From: Bacteroidota bacterium
GTDB lineage: Bacteria; Bacteroidota; Bacteroidia; Chitinophagales; Chitinophagaceae
Assembly: GCA_947457075.1 (NCBI GenBank)
Contig: CANGUG010000007.1
Span: forward strand, 62,001-126,000
DNA length: 64,000 bases
Direction: 5' to 3'
A program made the translations under genes and the position numbers. The notes under the pieces were generated by a model, which had not been told where the DNA came from, ran no database searches, and saw nothing but the letters and a program-made list of their open reading frames with translations. Numbering within the stretch: the first letter of the stretch is position 1; every line of letters starts with the position of its first letter. Below, one piece after another: positions 25,701 to 34,677 of this stretch.

Positions 25701-27506
25701 TTACGCCTCCTTTTTCTGGACAAATTGCATTTCAATCAGGTCGGCATAAAATCCACTCAATTGCATTAGCTCCTGATGTGTGCCCATTTCCTTGATTTCG
25801 CCCTTGTCTAAAACTATAATTTTATTGGCTTTTCGGATGGTGGACAACCTATGTGCAATCACAATGGAAGTACGTCCTTGAATCAAGGCATCGATGGCCT
25901 GTTCAATAAGCTGCTCACTTTCGGTATCAATACTAGAAGTAGCTTCATCTAAGATTAAAATAGATGGATTATAAAGAAGGGCACGAATAAAACTCAATAA
26001 TTGGCGCTGCCCTAAACTTAAAGTGGCTCCTCTTTCCATTACATGGTAATCATACCCCCCTGGCAATTGCATGATAAAGTCATGCATGCCAATCATTTTA
26101 GCTGCTTCATGCACCTGCTGCTGCTTGATTGCTGGATTGCGTAAAGTAATATTATCATAAACCGATCCAGAAAATAAAAATACATCCTGCAACACAACAC
26201 CCACCGATCCCCTAAGTCGGTCCAAAGTATATGACTCAATAGGATGGCCATCTAATAGTATCGCACCCGATTGATAAGGATACAAACGATTCAAAATACT
26301 AATGATAGAGGTTTTCCCGCTACCGGTATGTCCTACCAAAGCCACTGTTTCGCCTGCAGCCACCTTAAAATCAATGTCTTTTAATACCCACTGTGGTTCC
26401 TGATAAGCAAATTTTACTTTCTTAAATTCTATTGCTCCATGAATATGCTCAGGTGCATAAACACCATCGTTGATTGTTACATCGGTATTATCCAAAATTT
26501 TAAATACACGCTCGGCCGCAACCATGCCCATTTGTAACACATTGAATTTGTCTGCAATCATACGAAGGGGGCGAAAGATTTGGTTGAGGAATAAAATAAA
26601 AGCCACCAACATGCCTGCATCCAATGATTGCCCTGCTACCCACCACACAATTAAACCAATGCTCAATGCCAATACCACTTCCACTACCGGAAAGAAAACC
26701 GAATAGGCAAATATGGCTTTGATATTCGCTTGCTTATGTTGTTCATTAATTTTGGTGAACTTTTGCATTTCTTTTTCTTCTGCAGCAAATGCCTGCACTA
26801 CCTGCATTCCAGAAATATGTTCTTGTACAAAAGCATTTAAAGCGGCAACGGCATTACGTACTTGTATAAAACTTTTATTTACACTCTCCTTAAAGTAATA
26901 AGTAGCCACTATCATAATTGGGAAAGGAATTAGGCAAATTAATGTCAGCTGCCAATTAATTACAAACATGGTAACAAGTGTAACTACAATAGTAAGTAAA
27001 TCGGCTAAAATTGGAATTAATCCATCTGAAAAAATATCATTGATACTTTCAATATCATTGATGGTTCGAGTGGTTAAAGTGCCAATAGGTGTTTTATCAA
27101 ATTGACGCATTTCCCAATGCATAATTTTATCATACACCTTGTTACGCAAATCCCTAATGACTTGTTGTCCCAACCATGCCATTCCAAAGGTGAAAAAAAA
27201 GCGAAGCATGGTTTCAACAATGATAAACCCCACTTGAAAAATTGTGATGGCAATCACTAATTTAATCACGGAAGCCATTGCCCCAGTTGGCAAAAACCAT
27301 TGAAGCCAAATGGGCAAAGTCACCATTTTCCCAATGGCAATATTAACCGTTGATTGAATTAAATAAGGCCTAACCGGAGTGGAGAAAGCAAGTACAATTG
27401 ACAACAATACATTCGCCCAAAAAATAAACCGATACGGTTTTACAAATGAGAAAACTCTTTTTAGAATCGTAATTTTTAGGGTAGGCTTAGGCGAAGTGGT
27501 CGACAT
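25701..27506 (-). CDS. ABC exporter, fused permease and ATPase (MsbA-like)
   Basis: The 601-residue half-transporter has a six-helix type-I exporter domain (~25-320) and a nucleotide-binding domain: Walker A GHTGSGKTS (392-400), signature LSLGQRQ (496-502), Walker B ILILDEATSSID (from ~516) and the switch His in IAHRLS. It works as a homodimer or heterodimer; lipid or drug export is typical, but the substrate is unknown. Another exporter of this class is at 49128. The ATG lies 7 bases after an exact -7 element (27514-27521), so the mRNA is probably leaderless. It is divergent from the Rel/SpoT gene. Confidence 0.93.
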   Translation of the reverse strand: MSTTSPKPTLKITILKRVFSFVKPYRFIFWANVLLSIVLAFSTPVRPYLIQSTVNIAIGKMVTLPIWLQWFLPTGAMASVIKLVIAITIFQVGFIIVETMLRFFFTFGMAWLGQQVIRDLRNKVYDKIMHWEMRQFDKTPIGTLTTRTINDIESINDIFSDGLIPILADLLTIVVTLVTMFVINWQLTLICLIPFPIMIVATYYFKESVNKSFIQVRNAVAALNAFVQEHISGMQVVQAFAAEEKEMQKFTKINEQHKQANIKAIFAYSVFFPVVEVVLALSIGLIVWWVAGQSLDAGMLVAFILFLNQIFRPLRMIADKFNVLQMGMVAAERVFKILDNTDVTINDGVYAPEHIHGAIEFKKVKFAYQEPQWVLKDIDFKVAAGETVALVGHTGSGKTSIISILNRLYPYQSGAILLDGHPIESYTLDRLRGSVGVVLQDVFLFSGSVYDNITLRNPAIKQQQVHEAAKMIGMHDFIMQLPGGYDYHVMERGATLSLGQRQLLSFIRALLYNPSILILDEATSSIDTESEQLIEQAIDALIQGRTSIVIAHRLSTIRKANKIIVLDKGEIKEMGTHQELMQLSGFYADLIEMQFVQKKEA

Positions 27507-27513
27507 AGTGGTG

Positions 27514-27521
27514 CAAAGTTA
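27514..27521 (-). promoter_or_regulatory. Promoter -7 element for the ABC exporter
   Basis: The minus strand reads TAACTTTG, an exact consensus match, 7 bases before the ATG at 27506. Confidence 0.6.
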
Positions 27522-27563
27522 CATTATCTGTTTGTTGTTTGTTAAAATCCTATCCCTTTTACG

Positions 27564-27571
27564 TATTTTCG
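27564..27571 (+). promoter_or_regulatory. Promoter -7-like element for rel/spoT
   Basis: TATTTTCG is one mismatch from TAnnTTTG and lies 8 bases before the chosen ATG at 27580. A related TTTTCGTAGTA stretch precedes dnaB (39737). Confidence 0.4.
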
Positions 27572-27579
27572 TAGTACCA

Positions 27580-29838
27580 ATGGAGTCTGCACAATTACAT
27601 ATCACCCCCATCGTTAATCCGATATACAATTTAGACGAAGAACAAGAGAAAAAAGAAATTGTTCGCTTGTACCGTGCTCTTTTGCGTGCATTAAGACCCA
27701 AAATTAAAAAAGGAGATAAGGAATTATTAAGAACTGCCTTTGAAATGGCCACCAACGCGCATAAAACCATGCGTCGAAAAAGTGGAGAGCCATATATTTT
27801 TCACCCTATTGCCGTGGCCATGATTTGTGTGGATGAAATTGGCTTAGGGGTAAGAAGTACTATTTGTGCTTTGTTGCACGATACAGTGGAGGATACCGAT
27901 ATCACTTTGGATGATATCAAAAGTGAATTTGGAAATGAGATTGCAAAAATTGTTGATGGTCTTACCAAAATTTCAACGGTCATGGACACCAACAGCAGCC
28001 AACAAGCTGAGAATTTCAAAAAAATCTTATTGACTTTAACCGATGACCCAAGAGTGATATTAATAAAGTTGGCTGACCGATTGCACAATATGCGCACTTT
28101 GGATTCCATGAAACAGGAAAAGCAACTTAAAATATCTTCGGAAACAATTTGGGTTTATGCCCCCTTAGCACATCGCATGGGATTGTACAATATCAAAACA
28201 GAATTGGAAGACCTGTCCATGAAGTATTTGGAGTCTGATACTTACAAAGAAATTGCAAAAAAATTAGCAGAAACAAAAAGAGAAAGAACAAAATACATCA
28301 ATGAATTTGTAAGGCCTTTAAAAGACAAATTAACAAATGCTGGATTTGATTTTGAAATTTACGGGCGCCCGAAAAGCATTCACTCTATTTGGAACAAAAT
28401 AAAAAAGAAAGGCGTAAGTTTTGAGGAAGTGTATGATTTATTTGCCATTAGGGTTTTATTGGACTCTCCTATTGAAAAAGAAAAGGAAGATTGTTGGAAG
28501 GTTTACTCTTTAATTACCGATGAATATTTACCCTCACCTGAAAGACTGCGCGATTGGTTAAGTAATCCAAAAAGCAATGGTTACGAAGCACTACATACTA
28601 CCGTGATGGGGCCACAGGGGAAATGGGTAGAAGTGCAAATTCGCACTAAGCGAATGAATGAAATTGCAGAAAAAGGTTTGGCAGCCCACTTTAAATACAA
28701 GGAAGGCTCCCAAAGTGAGGACCGTTTTGATAAATGGTTTATGCAAATAAGAGAAGTGTTAGGAAGTCAGGATGAGGGTGGAATTGACTTTTTACAGGAT
28801 TTTAAAACCTCCTTTTTAGCAGAAGAAATTTATGTATATACTCCTAAGGGAGAAGTAAAAATGTTGCCCACCAACAGTTCGGCATTGGACTTCGCATTTT
28901 ATATTCATACTGCTATTGGCTCAAAGTGTATTGGTGCAAAAGTGAACCATAAATTGGTGCCCATTAGCCATAAATTAAGAAGCGGGGACCAAATTGAAAT
29001 TATTACAAGTAATAAACAAAAGCCTACCGAGGACTGGTTAAGTAGTGTGGTGACGGCGAAAGCTAAAAACAGCATTAAGGATGCACTACGCGAGGAAAAG
29101 AAAACCATTGCGGAAGAGGGAAAATATACTTTACAAAGAAAATTAGAAGGGATTGGTGCGGTGTACAACACCTATAATGTTGATCAGGTGATGAACTATT
29201 ACAAGTTAAATAGTCATTTGGATTTATTGTACCGTATCGCCACCAAAAATATTGACTTAAAGGAGCTGAAATTATTTCAGGTAGTAGGTGATAAAATTGA
29301 AGCCCCTAAACCAGTGGTAGTGCCCACCGAACATGTTCATGATCCCAATACACAAAAGCAATACCCTAAGAAGGACTCGGAATTAATTATTTTTGGAGAA
29401 TCAAGTGATCAAATTAAATACACCCTCGCTAAATGTTGCAACCCCATTCCTGGGGATGACGTATTTGGTTTTGTGAGTACTGGAAAAGGACTCATCATTC
29501 ATAGGACCACCTGCCCCAATGCAACGCAACTTTTAGCCAATTATGGTCATAGAGTGGTAAAAACGAAGTGGGCTAAAAATAAAGAAATTTCCTTCCTAAC
29601 AGGCCTTAGCATCATTGGACTGGATGATGTGGGTGTGGTGAATAAAATAACCAATATTATAAGTGGGGAGCTTAAAATTAACATTGCTGCATTAACCATT
29701 GAATCTCAGGAAGGGTTATTTAAAGGGACCATTAAAGTTTATGTCCACGACAAGGATGAATTAGAAGAGTTGGTGGATAGAATTAAATCCCTAAATGGCA
29801 TACAACAAGTTAACAGGTTTGATACCGAAACTGTGTAA
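27580..29838 (+). CDS. rel: Bifunctional (p)ppGpp synthetase/hydrolase (RelA/SpoT family)
   Basis: The 752-residue enzyme makes and degrades the alarmone (p)ppGpp. Domains in order: HD hydrolase (His75, His100-Asp101 in ALLHDTVEDTD), synthetase (~240-375, with YDLFAIRVLLD, GYEALHTTV and WVEVQIRT), TGS (~408-470, EIYVYTPKGE), a zinc-finger/conserved-Cys region with the CC of AKCCNPIPGD, and a C-terminal ACT domain. An intact HD motif indicates real hydrolase activity. A frame upstream to 27379 overlaps the divergent ABC gene; I choose the ATG at 27580, where family similarity begins. purA, whose product is a known ppGpp target in other bacteria, follows directly. Confidence 0.95.
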   Translation: MESAQLHITPIVNPIYNLDEEQEKKEIVRLYRALLRALRPKIKKGDKELLRTAFEMATNAHKTMRRKSGEPYIFHPIAVAMICVDEIGLGVRSTICALLHDTVEDTDITLDDIKSEFGNEIAKIVDGLTKISTVMDTNSSQQAENFKKILLTLTDDPRVILIKLADRLHNMRTLDSMKQEKQLKISSETIWVYAPLAHRMGLYNIKTELEDLSMKYLESDTYKEIAKKLAETKRERTKYINEFVRPLKDKLTNAGFDFEIYGRPKSIHSIWNKIKKKGVSFEEVYDLFAIRVLLDSPIEKEKEDCWKVYSLITDEYLPSPERLRDWLSNPKSNGYEALHTTVMGPQGKWVEVQIRTKRMNEIAEKGLAAHFKYKEGSQSEDRFDKWFMQIREVLGSQDEGGIDFLQDFKTSFLAEEIYVYTPKGEVKMLPTNSSALDFAFYIHTAIGSKCIGAKVNHKLVPISHKLRSGDQIEIITSNKQKPTEDWLSSVVTAKAKNSIKDALREEKKTIAEEGKYTLQRKLEGIGAVYNTYNVDQVMNYYKLNSHLDLLYRIATKNIDLKELKLFQVVGDKIEAPKPVVVPTEHVHDPNTQKQYPKKDSELIIFGESSDQIKYTLAKCCNPIPGDDVFGFVSTGKGLIIHRTTCPNATQLLANYGHRVVKTKWAKNKEISFLTGLSIIGLDDVGVVNKITNIISGELKINIAALTIESQEGLFKGTIKVYVHDKDELEELVDRIKSLNGIQQVNRFDTETV

Positions 29839-29846
29839 AACTTAAT

Positions 29847-29870
29847 CCTATTTATATTCGGATAAATAGG
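29847..29870. repeat. Perfect 9-bp dyad between rel/spoT and purA
   Basis: CCTATTTAT (29847-29855) and ATAAATAGG (29862-29870) form an exact inverted repeat with a 6-base loop. No T-tract follows. It starts 8 bases after the rel stop and ends 19 bases before the purA -7 element, so it overlaps the -33 region and could be an operator or a poor terminator. Confidence 0.55.
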
Positions 29871-29889
29871 TAATCCTATTCTCAACGCT

Positions 29890-29897
29890 TATTTTTG
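29890..29897 (+). promoter_or_regulatory. Promoter -7 element for purA
   Basis: TATTTTTG is an exact TAnnTTTG match ending 19 bases before the purA ATG. Confidence 0.6.
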
Positions 29898-29916
29898 TGT
29901 CCTCAAACAATCATTT

Positions 29917-31179
29917 ATGGTAGACGTAATTTTAGGACTTCAATGGGGCGACGAAGGAAAAGGGAAAATAGTGGACTATTTTGCTCCTCACTATGATATC
30001 ATTGCCCGTTTTCAAGGTGGACCCAATGCTGGCCATACCTTATATGTGAATGGAACAAAAATGGTATTACACCAAATCCCTTCTGGTATATTTCACCAGG
30101 ACAAAATAAATATCATTGGCAATGGAGTGGTTCTAGACCCAGTGACTTTAAAAAAAGAATGTGATGCGGTAGCCACTATGGGTGTGGACGTGAAAAAGAA
30201 TTTATTTATTTCAGAACGTACCAATATTATTATCCCAAGTCACCGTGCCTTAGACAAAGCTTCTGAACTTTCAAAGGGGGAAGCAAAAATTGGATCTACT
30301 TTAAAAGGTATTGGTCCTGCATACATGGACAAGACCGGACGTAATGCAATAAGAGTGGGTGATTTGTTAGATAAGAAATTCATAAGCAAGTACATTGCTT
30401 TAAGAATGAAGCATCAGAAAATTTTAGATAGCTACAACTTTAATGAAGATATTAGTGAAATGGAATCTGAATTTTTCGATGCCATTGAATTTTTAAAAAC
30501 CTTAAATATTATTAATTGCGAATACTTTATTAATGAGCAAATTGCAAAAGGCAAAAAAGTATTGGCAGAAGGTGCACAGGGCTCCATGTTGGATATAGAT
30601 TTTGGCACTTTCCCCTTTGTCACTTCAAGCAATACTATTTCAGCGGGTGTTTGTACAGGGCTTGGTATTTCACCCAAACAAATTGGAGAAGTATTTGGCA
30701 TTTCAAAAGCCTATTGTACAAGAGTAGGTAGCGGTCCCTTCCCTACCGAATTGCATGATGCCAAAGGAGAGGAATTAAGAAAAATTGGTAGCGAATTTGG
30801 TGCCACTACAGGACGTCCACGTCGTTGCGGCTGGATTGATTTAGTAGCCTTGAAATATACCTGTATGATTAATGGGGTAACACAAATAATCATGACCAAG
30901 GCAGATATATTAGATTCATTTGAAACCTTAGACCTAGGGGTAGCTTATGAAATGGAAGGCAAGCAAATTGACTTTGTGCCCTTCCAATTAGTCGGTACTC
31001 CAGTAAGTCCTGTTTGGAAAACAATGCAAGGATGGAATATTGATTCAACAAAAATGAAAACCGAGGCGGAACTTCCTGCCACAATGAAGTCATATATTGA
31101 ATTTATAAATACTTATTTAGGGGTGCCTGTAAAGTACGTTTCTAACGGACCCGGCCGGGATCAAATTGTACATCTTTAA
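29917..31179 (+). CDS. purA: Adenylosuccinate synthetase PurA
   Basis: PurA joins IMP and aspartate using GTP, the first committed step to AMP. The 420-residue protein has the GTP-binding QWGDEGKGK at its N-terminus (Asp12 catalytic), His40 in GPNAGHTLYVNG, the middle GIGPAYMDK segment and the C-terminal GPGRDQ. The length is normal. It has its own -7 element and a terminator, so it can be transcribed separately from the upstream rel/spoT gene. Confidence 0.98.
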   Translation: MVDVILGLQWGDEGKGKIVDYFAPHYDIIARFQGGPNAGHTLYVNGTKMVLHQIPSGIFHQDKINIIGNGVVLDPVTLKKECDAVATMGVDVKKNLFISERTNIIIPSHRALDKASELSKGEAKIGSTLKGIGPAYMDKTGRNAIRVGDLLDKKFISKYIALRMKHQKILDSYNFNEDISEMESEFFDAIEFLKTLNIINCEYFINEQIAKGKKVLAEGAQGSMLDIDFGTFPFVTSSNTISAGVCTGLGISPKQIGEVFGISKAYCTRVGSGPFPTELHDAKGEELRKIGSEFGATTGRPRRCGWIDLVALKYTCMINGVTQIIMTKADILDSFETLDLGVAYEMEGKQIDFVPFQLVGTPVSPVWKTMQGWNIDSTKMKTEAELPATMKSYIEFINTYLGVPVKYVSNGPGRDQIVHL

Positions 31180-31186
31180 TTTTTAC

Positions 31187-31233
31187 AAAGGACTTTTTTA
31201 CGACATATTAATGACAAAAAAAAGTCCTTTTTT
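31187..31233 (+). terminator. Intrinsic terminator after purA
   Basis: AAAGGACTTTTTT (31187-31199) pairs with 31218-31230 in a 13-bp stem around an 18-base loop, followed by T up to 31233. The core pairing is AAAGGACT/AGTCCTTT. Confidence 0.85.
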
Positions 31234-31271
31234 ATTTGGCAAATAAAAAAAATGTTTGAATTTTTACAATG

Positions 31272-31279
31272 TAATTTTG
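31272..31279 (+). promoter_or_regulatory. Promoter -7 element for the acidic protein
   Basis: TAATTTTG is an exact consensus match, 8 bases before the ATG at 31288. It lies inside the longer frame from 31252, which argues against that earlier start. Confidence 0.55.
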
Positions 31280-31287
31280 AACAACCT

Positions 31288-31623
31288 ATGGCAGTAAAAA
31301 CAATTAAAGAAAAAAAGTCCGCTACAAAAAAAGCTAATTTTGATGATGCGGAAAAAGTGCGTAAAACATCTTCTAAGAAAAAAGCAGATGAGGTGGATGA
31401 TGACTTAGACGAAGAAGAGGAAGTTGATGACGATTGGGGGAAATCAGAAGAAGATGATAGCTGGGATCCTGACTTTGAAGAATTCGATATGCCTAAAAAA
31501 TCATCCAAAAAAGCGGGCAAAGGTAAAAAAGGAGATGAAGATGATGACTTAGGTTTAGAGGATGATTTAAACCTTGACGACGACTTGTTTGATGATAAAG
31601 ACGAGTTCGACGACGATTTTTAA
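31288..31623 (+). CDS. Small low-complexity protein, basic N-terminus and very acidic C-terminus
   Basis: I do not recognise a family. The 111-residue product begins with a Lys-rich part (MAVKTIKEKKSATKK...), then long Asp/Glu runs (DDDLDEEEEVDDDW, LEDDLNLDDDL, DEFDDDF) broken by a basic patch PKKSSKKAGKGKKG. It should be disordered and cytoplasmic. Charge-patterned tails like this occur in RNA polymerase delta subunits and in nucleic-acid or histone-like chaperones, but that is only an analogy. Start ATG 31288 is preferred over 31252 because an exact -7 element (31272-31279) lies between them. It is convergent with the lytic transglycosylase gene, 4 bases apart. Confidence 0.7.
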   Translation: MAVKTIKEKKSATKKANFDDAEKVRKTSSKKKADEVDDDLDEEEEVDDDWGKSEEDDSWDPDFEEFDMPKKSSKKAGKGKKGDEDDDLGLEDDLNLDDDLFDDKDEFDDDF

Positions 31624-31627
31624 AAAC

Positions 31628-32623
31628 TTATTCTTTAATAGAATATAAAGATTGTAAAGAGGCCTGTAAAATTTCATTTTTACGGGCCTCAAATATTTCA
31701 AGCTTATCCTTGGGAAGTTTTAAACTATAGGATTTCCCAGCTGCTACCGTTTGGTCAAACTGAGGATTAAGTACACTCAAATCCTTTGCTGAAAGTTGTA
31801 AGTATTGAGCGATGATCGCAATTAAAAAACGACCACTTACCGAAGTTTGTTGTAAGTTATCCGTGGGGATATTGGTTTTGCCTTTTTTATCATTCGTCTC
31901 TGCCTTAGTTAAGGTAGTCCAACCACCATCTTCCTCAAATACATAATGGGTTGCAATAAATTTTTTCACATGGTTTCTGGTTTCTAATGGCAAATCATAT
32001 TCGATATCCCAGAAACTTTTGGTTCCCTTTTTTTGGAGCGCCCTACTCACCCTGCCTGGTCCTCCATTATACGCTGCTACTACCAATAACCAATCTCCAA
32101 ATTGTGCATATAGTTCCTTAAGTAAGGTTGCAGCCACTTTAGTGCTTTTTGCAAAATCAGTTCTTTCATCGGTAGGCGTTAATTTCAAACCAAATCGGGT
32201 AGCCTCATAAGGCATTAACTGCCAGGGCCCCACTGCCCCAGCCGAGGAAACTAAATTGGGTGTTAAATGACTTTCAATTACACTTAAATATTTTAATTCA
32301 ATGGGAATACCATTGGCAGTTAAAATTTCATCATACAAATTAAAATAAGGCCTACCCCAGGATTTCATTCTAATTAATTCAGGTCCTTGTTTTTCCATAT
32401 AGCTTTGAATAAAACTAACTGCCTTGGGATTTAATTCAAATTTGAAAGGTTTATCTTTTTTACCAGTAGATGTAAGTTTAAATAAACTAGAAAACCCTAT
32501 TCGTTGCTCCTGAGCACTATCTAATTTATTATTATTGGTTTGTGCGAGGCTCACTTGCATGCAAAACAAAATGAACCACAGAAGGGATAATTTTTTCAAT
32601 ATGGGCTTTACTGTTTTTTGCAT
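31628..32623 (-). CDS. Lytic transglycosylase (MltD-like, SLT domain)
   Basis: The enzyme cleaves peptidoglycan glycan strands with formation of 1,6-anhydro-MurNAc. The ~331-residue protein has a signal peptide (LLWFILFCMQVSLAQ), an SLT catalytic domain with the catalytic Glu in LSVIESHL, the SSAGAVGPWQLMPYEA segment and AAYNGGPGRVSRAL, and a C-terminal LysM-like stretch (~275-315). I choose ATG 32623. An ATG at 32644 is also possible and would overlap the gatA stop by 11 bases. It follows gatA on the same strand and is probably co-transcribed. Confidence 0.9.
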   Translation of the reverse strand: MQKTVKPILKKLSLLWFILFCMQVSLAQTNNNKLDSAQEQRIGFSSLFKLTSTGKKDKPFKFELNPKAVSFIQSYMEKQGPELIRMKSWGRPYFNLYDEILTANGIPIELKYLSVIESHLTPNLVSSAGAVGPWQLMPYEATRFGLKLTPTDERTDFAKSTKVAATLLKELYAQFGDWLLVVAAYNGGPGRVSRALQKKGTKSFWDIEYDLPLETRNHVKKFIATHYVFEEDGGWTTLTKAETNDKKGKTNIPTDNLQQTSVSGRFLIAIIAQYLQLSAKDLSVLNPQFDQTVAAGKSYSLKLPKDKLEIFEARKNEILQASLQSLYSIKE

Positions 32624-32633
32624 AGCGTATAAA

Positions 32634-34076
32634 TTATTTTGCATCCATCATGTCTTTTGAAAATTGAAGTAAGGCTGGCTCATTAAATGAGTTACTCATT
32701 ACTTGTAATCCAAAAGGCAATCCATTGCTATGTTTAAAAATAGGAATTGAAATAGCAGGAATACCCACTAAGTTGGCATATACAGTATAAATATCCGCTA
32801 AAAACATTTCGGTAGCTGATTGATTGTTTTCACCCAATTTAAAAGCCGTACTGGGTACAGTTGGAGAAACGACAATATCATACTTGGTAAACAAATCGTT
32901 GGTGAACTGTACAAGTTTTTGTCTTACTTGTTGCGCCTTTGTAAAATAGGCATCGAAATAGCCAGCACTTAATACAAAAGTACCCAATAAAATTCTTCTT
33001 TGCACTTCGGCACCAAAGCCTTCGGTTCTGGATTTTTTATATAAATCAGTTAGGTCTTCTACTTTTTCGGTTGTTCGATGTCCAAATTTAATACCATCAA
33101 AACGGGATAAATTACTAGCGGCTTCGGCAGTCGTAAGCACATAATAGCTAGGCACTAAAAAAGAAAGTAAATCAAAATCAATTGCTTCCACCGTATATCC
33201 TTTAGTGACTAAAGCAGCGAGTTGCGCTTCGGTTTGTTTTTTTATTTCAGGATCTAATCCAGGATGAGATAATGTTTCTTTAAAGTAAGCCACTTTTTGA
33301 GAGGAAGCGGACCCCTGTTGTTTCAAAAGTAATTCCGAATAAGCAGGCACTTCCTTAGTAGATACCGTACTGTCAAATTGATCAGCGCCGGCAATTACTT
33401 CTAAAACCAATGCGGCATCCTGCACCGAATGGGAGAAAATGCCAATTTGATCAAAAGAGGAAGCATACGCAATTAAACCATACCTAGAAACACGTCCATA
33501 ACTTGGCTTCAATCCCACCACTCCACAAAAATCTGCTGGCTGACGAACTGAGCCTCCGGTATCTGAACCCAAACTTACCATACATAAGTTGGCTTGAACC
33601 GCCACGGCAGAACCACCTGAGGAACCTCCAGAAACCCGAGTGTTGTCCAATGCATTTTTTACTGGTCCAAAAGCAGAATTTTCATTACTACTTCCCATAG
33701 CAAATTCATCACAATTTTGACGACCTATAATAATGGCACCCTCCGCTAATAATTGTTGCACTGCTGTGGCCGAATATACTGCGGTGTAATTTTCTAAGAT
33801 TTTGGAAGCAGCAGTTACTTTATGTTCCTTGTAACACAAAACATCTTTAATACCCACTACTACCCCATGCAATTTTCCTACTGCTTTACCGGCTTTACGC
33901 AAATCATCCAATTCAACTGCACGTGTTTTTGCTTCTTCCGTAAATACTTCTAAAAAAGCATTTAATTCGGATTGCGCTTGAATTTGTTGAAGATAAAAAT
34001 CAACCGCTTCAATACATGAAGTCTCGCCTGCTATTAAGGCAGCCTGATAGTCTTTAATTGTATTAAAACGAAACAA
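32634..34076 (-). CDS. gatA: Asp-tRNA(Asn)/Glu-tRNA(Gln) amidotransferase subunit A
   Basis: GatA releases ammonia from glutamine for amidation of misacylated tRNA by GatB. The 480-residue amidase-signature protein has the Ser-cisSer-Lys triad: Lys77 (GIKDVL), Ser152 (GGSSGGS) and Ser176 (TGGSVRQP). The start appears to be TTG at 34076: the next codons (FRFNTIKDYQ) match the family N-terminus, and the frame upstream meets a stop (34098-34100) without any ATG. gatB and gatC are not nearby. It is followed by the lytic transglycosylase gene. Confidence 0.94.
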   Translation of the reverse strand: MFRFNTIKDYQAALIAGETSCIEAVDFYLQQIQAQSELNAFLEVFTEEAKTRAVELDDLRKAGKAVGKLHGVVVGIKDVLCYKEHKVTAASKILENYTAVYSATAVQQLLAEGAIIIGRQNCDEFAMGSSNENSAFGPVKNALDNTRVSGGSSGGSAVAVQANLCMVSLGSDTGGSVRQPADFCGVVGLKPSYGRVSRYGLIAYASSFDQIGIFSHSVQDAALVLEVIAGADQFDSTVSTKEVPAYSELLLKQQGSASSQKVAYFKETLSHPGLDPEIKKQTEAQLAALVTKGYTVEAIDFDLLSFLVPSYYVLTTAEAASNLSRFDGIKFGHRTTEKVEDLTDLYKKSRTEGFGAEVQRRILLGTFVLSAGYFDAYFTKAQQVRQKLVQFTNDLFTKYDIVVSPTVPSTAFKLGENNQSATEMFLADIYTVYANLVGIPAISIPIFKHSNGLPFGLQVMSNSFNEPALLQFSKDMMDAK

Positions 34077-34137
34077 TTGAGAATGAATTGAAGGAAGTTA
34101 GCAAATAGGATTAGAACAATAAAGGTAAGATAAATCT

Positions 34138-34174
34138 AAAAAAATAAGCGGATCCAAAAATTGGAATCCGCTTA
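34138..34174 (-). terminator. Intrinsic terminator after rplS
   Basis: TAAGCGGAT (34145-34153) pairs with ATCCGCTTA (34166-34174), extended by CCAA/TTGG past a one-base bulge. The A-run at 34138-34144 gives the U-tract on the minus transcript. Confidence 0.88.
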
Positions 34175-34213
34175 CTATATCTTAAGTTCAAAAAGGACCT
34201 GCCTTGATGAATA

Positions 34214-34564
34214 CTAGAATCTTTTTTCTTTGATACGAGCACTCTTACCGCTTCTATCACGTAAGTAGTACAATTTAGCGCGACGTACTTTACCAGACTT
34301 ATTTAACACGATACCATCGATGTTTGGAGATAAGAAAGGGAATAAACGCTCCACACCTACACCATCAGAAATTTTACGCACAGTGAAAGAGGCTGTAGCA
34401 CCATTTCCTTGTGTTTTAATTACATCTCCACGGAAAGATTGGATACGCTCTTTACCACCCTCTACAATCTTGTAGTTTACGGTAATATTATCACCAGCTT
34501 TAAATGCTGGATAGTCTTTTTTTGCTGTCAATTGCTCGTGTACGAACTTTACTGCTTCGCTCAT
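34214..34564 (-). CDS. rplS: 50S ribosomal protein L19
   Basis: L19 sits at the 30S-50S interface. The 116-residue protein has the family motifs: [44 protein letters not shown] and the basic C-terminal [20 protein letters not shown]. The length is normal. A promoter with both elements (TTTG, 20 bases, TACCTTTG) lies upstream and a terminator follows, so it is monocistronic. In many bacteria rplS follows trmD; that is not the case here. Confidence 0.98.
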   Translation of the reverse strand: MSEAVKFVHEQLTAKKDYPAFKAGDNITVNYKIVEGGKERIQSFRGDVIKTQGNGATASFTVRKISDGVGVERLFPFLSPNIDGIVLNKSGKVRRAKLYYLRDRSGKSARIKEKRF

Positions 34565-34586
34565 AATTCTTGTTTTTTGCGGACGG

Positions 34587-34618
34587 CAAAGGTAATGTTA
34601 CCCTAGCTATTATCCAAA
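34587..34618 (-). promoter_or_regulatory. Promoter of rplS (-33 and -7)
   Basis: On the minus strand TTTG (34615-34618) is followed after 20 bases by TACCTTTG (34587-34594). This is the best two-part Bacteroidota promoter in the window. It ends 22 bases before the ATG. Confidence 0.7.
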
Positions 34619-34677
34619 TTATTTCAACCAAATATTAAATTCCAGCTATTTTCAGCCTATTTTATTAAAATAAGGGC

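Noticed and set aside
27379..27579. Longer Rel/SpoT N-terminus from 27379
   Set aside because: It overlaps the divergent ABC exporter gene and both promoter boxes, and the extra residues are not family-like.
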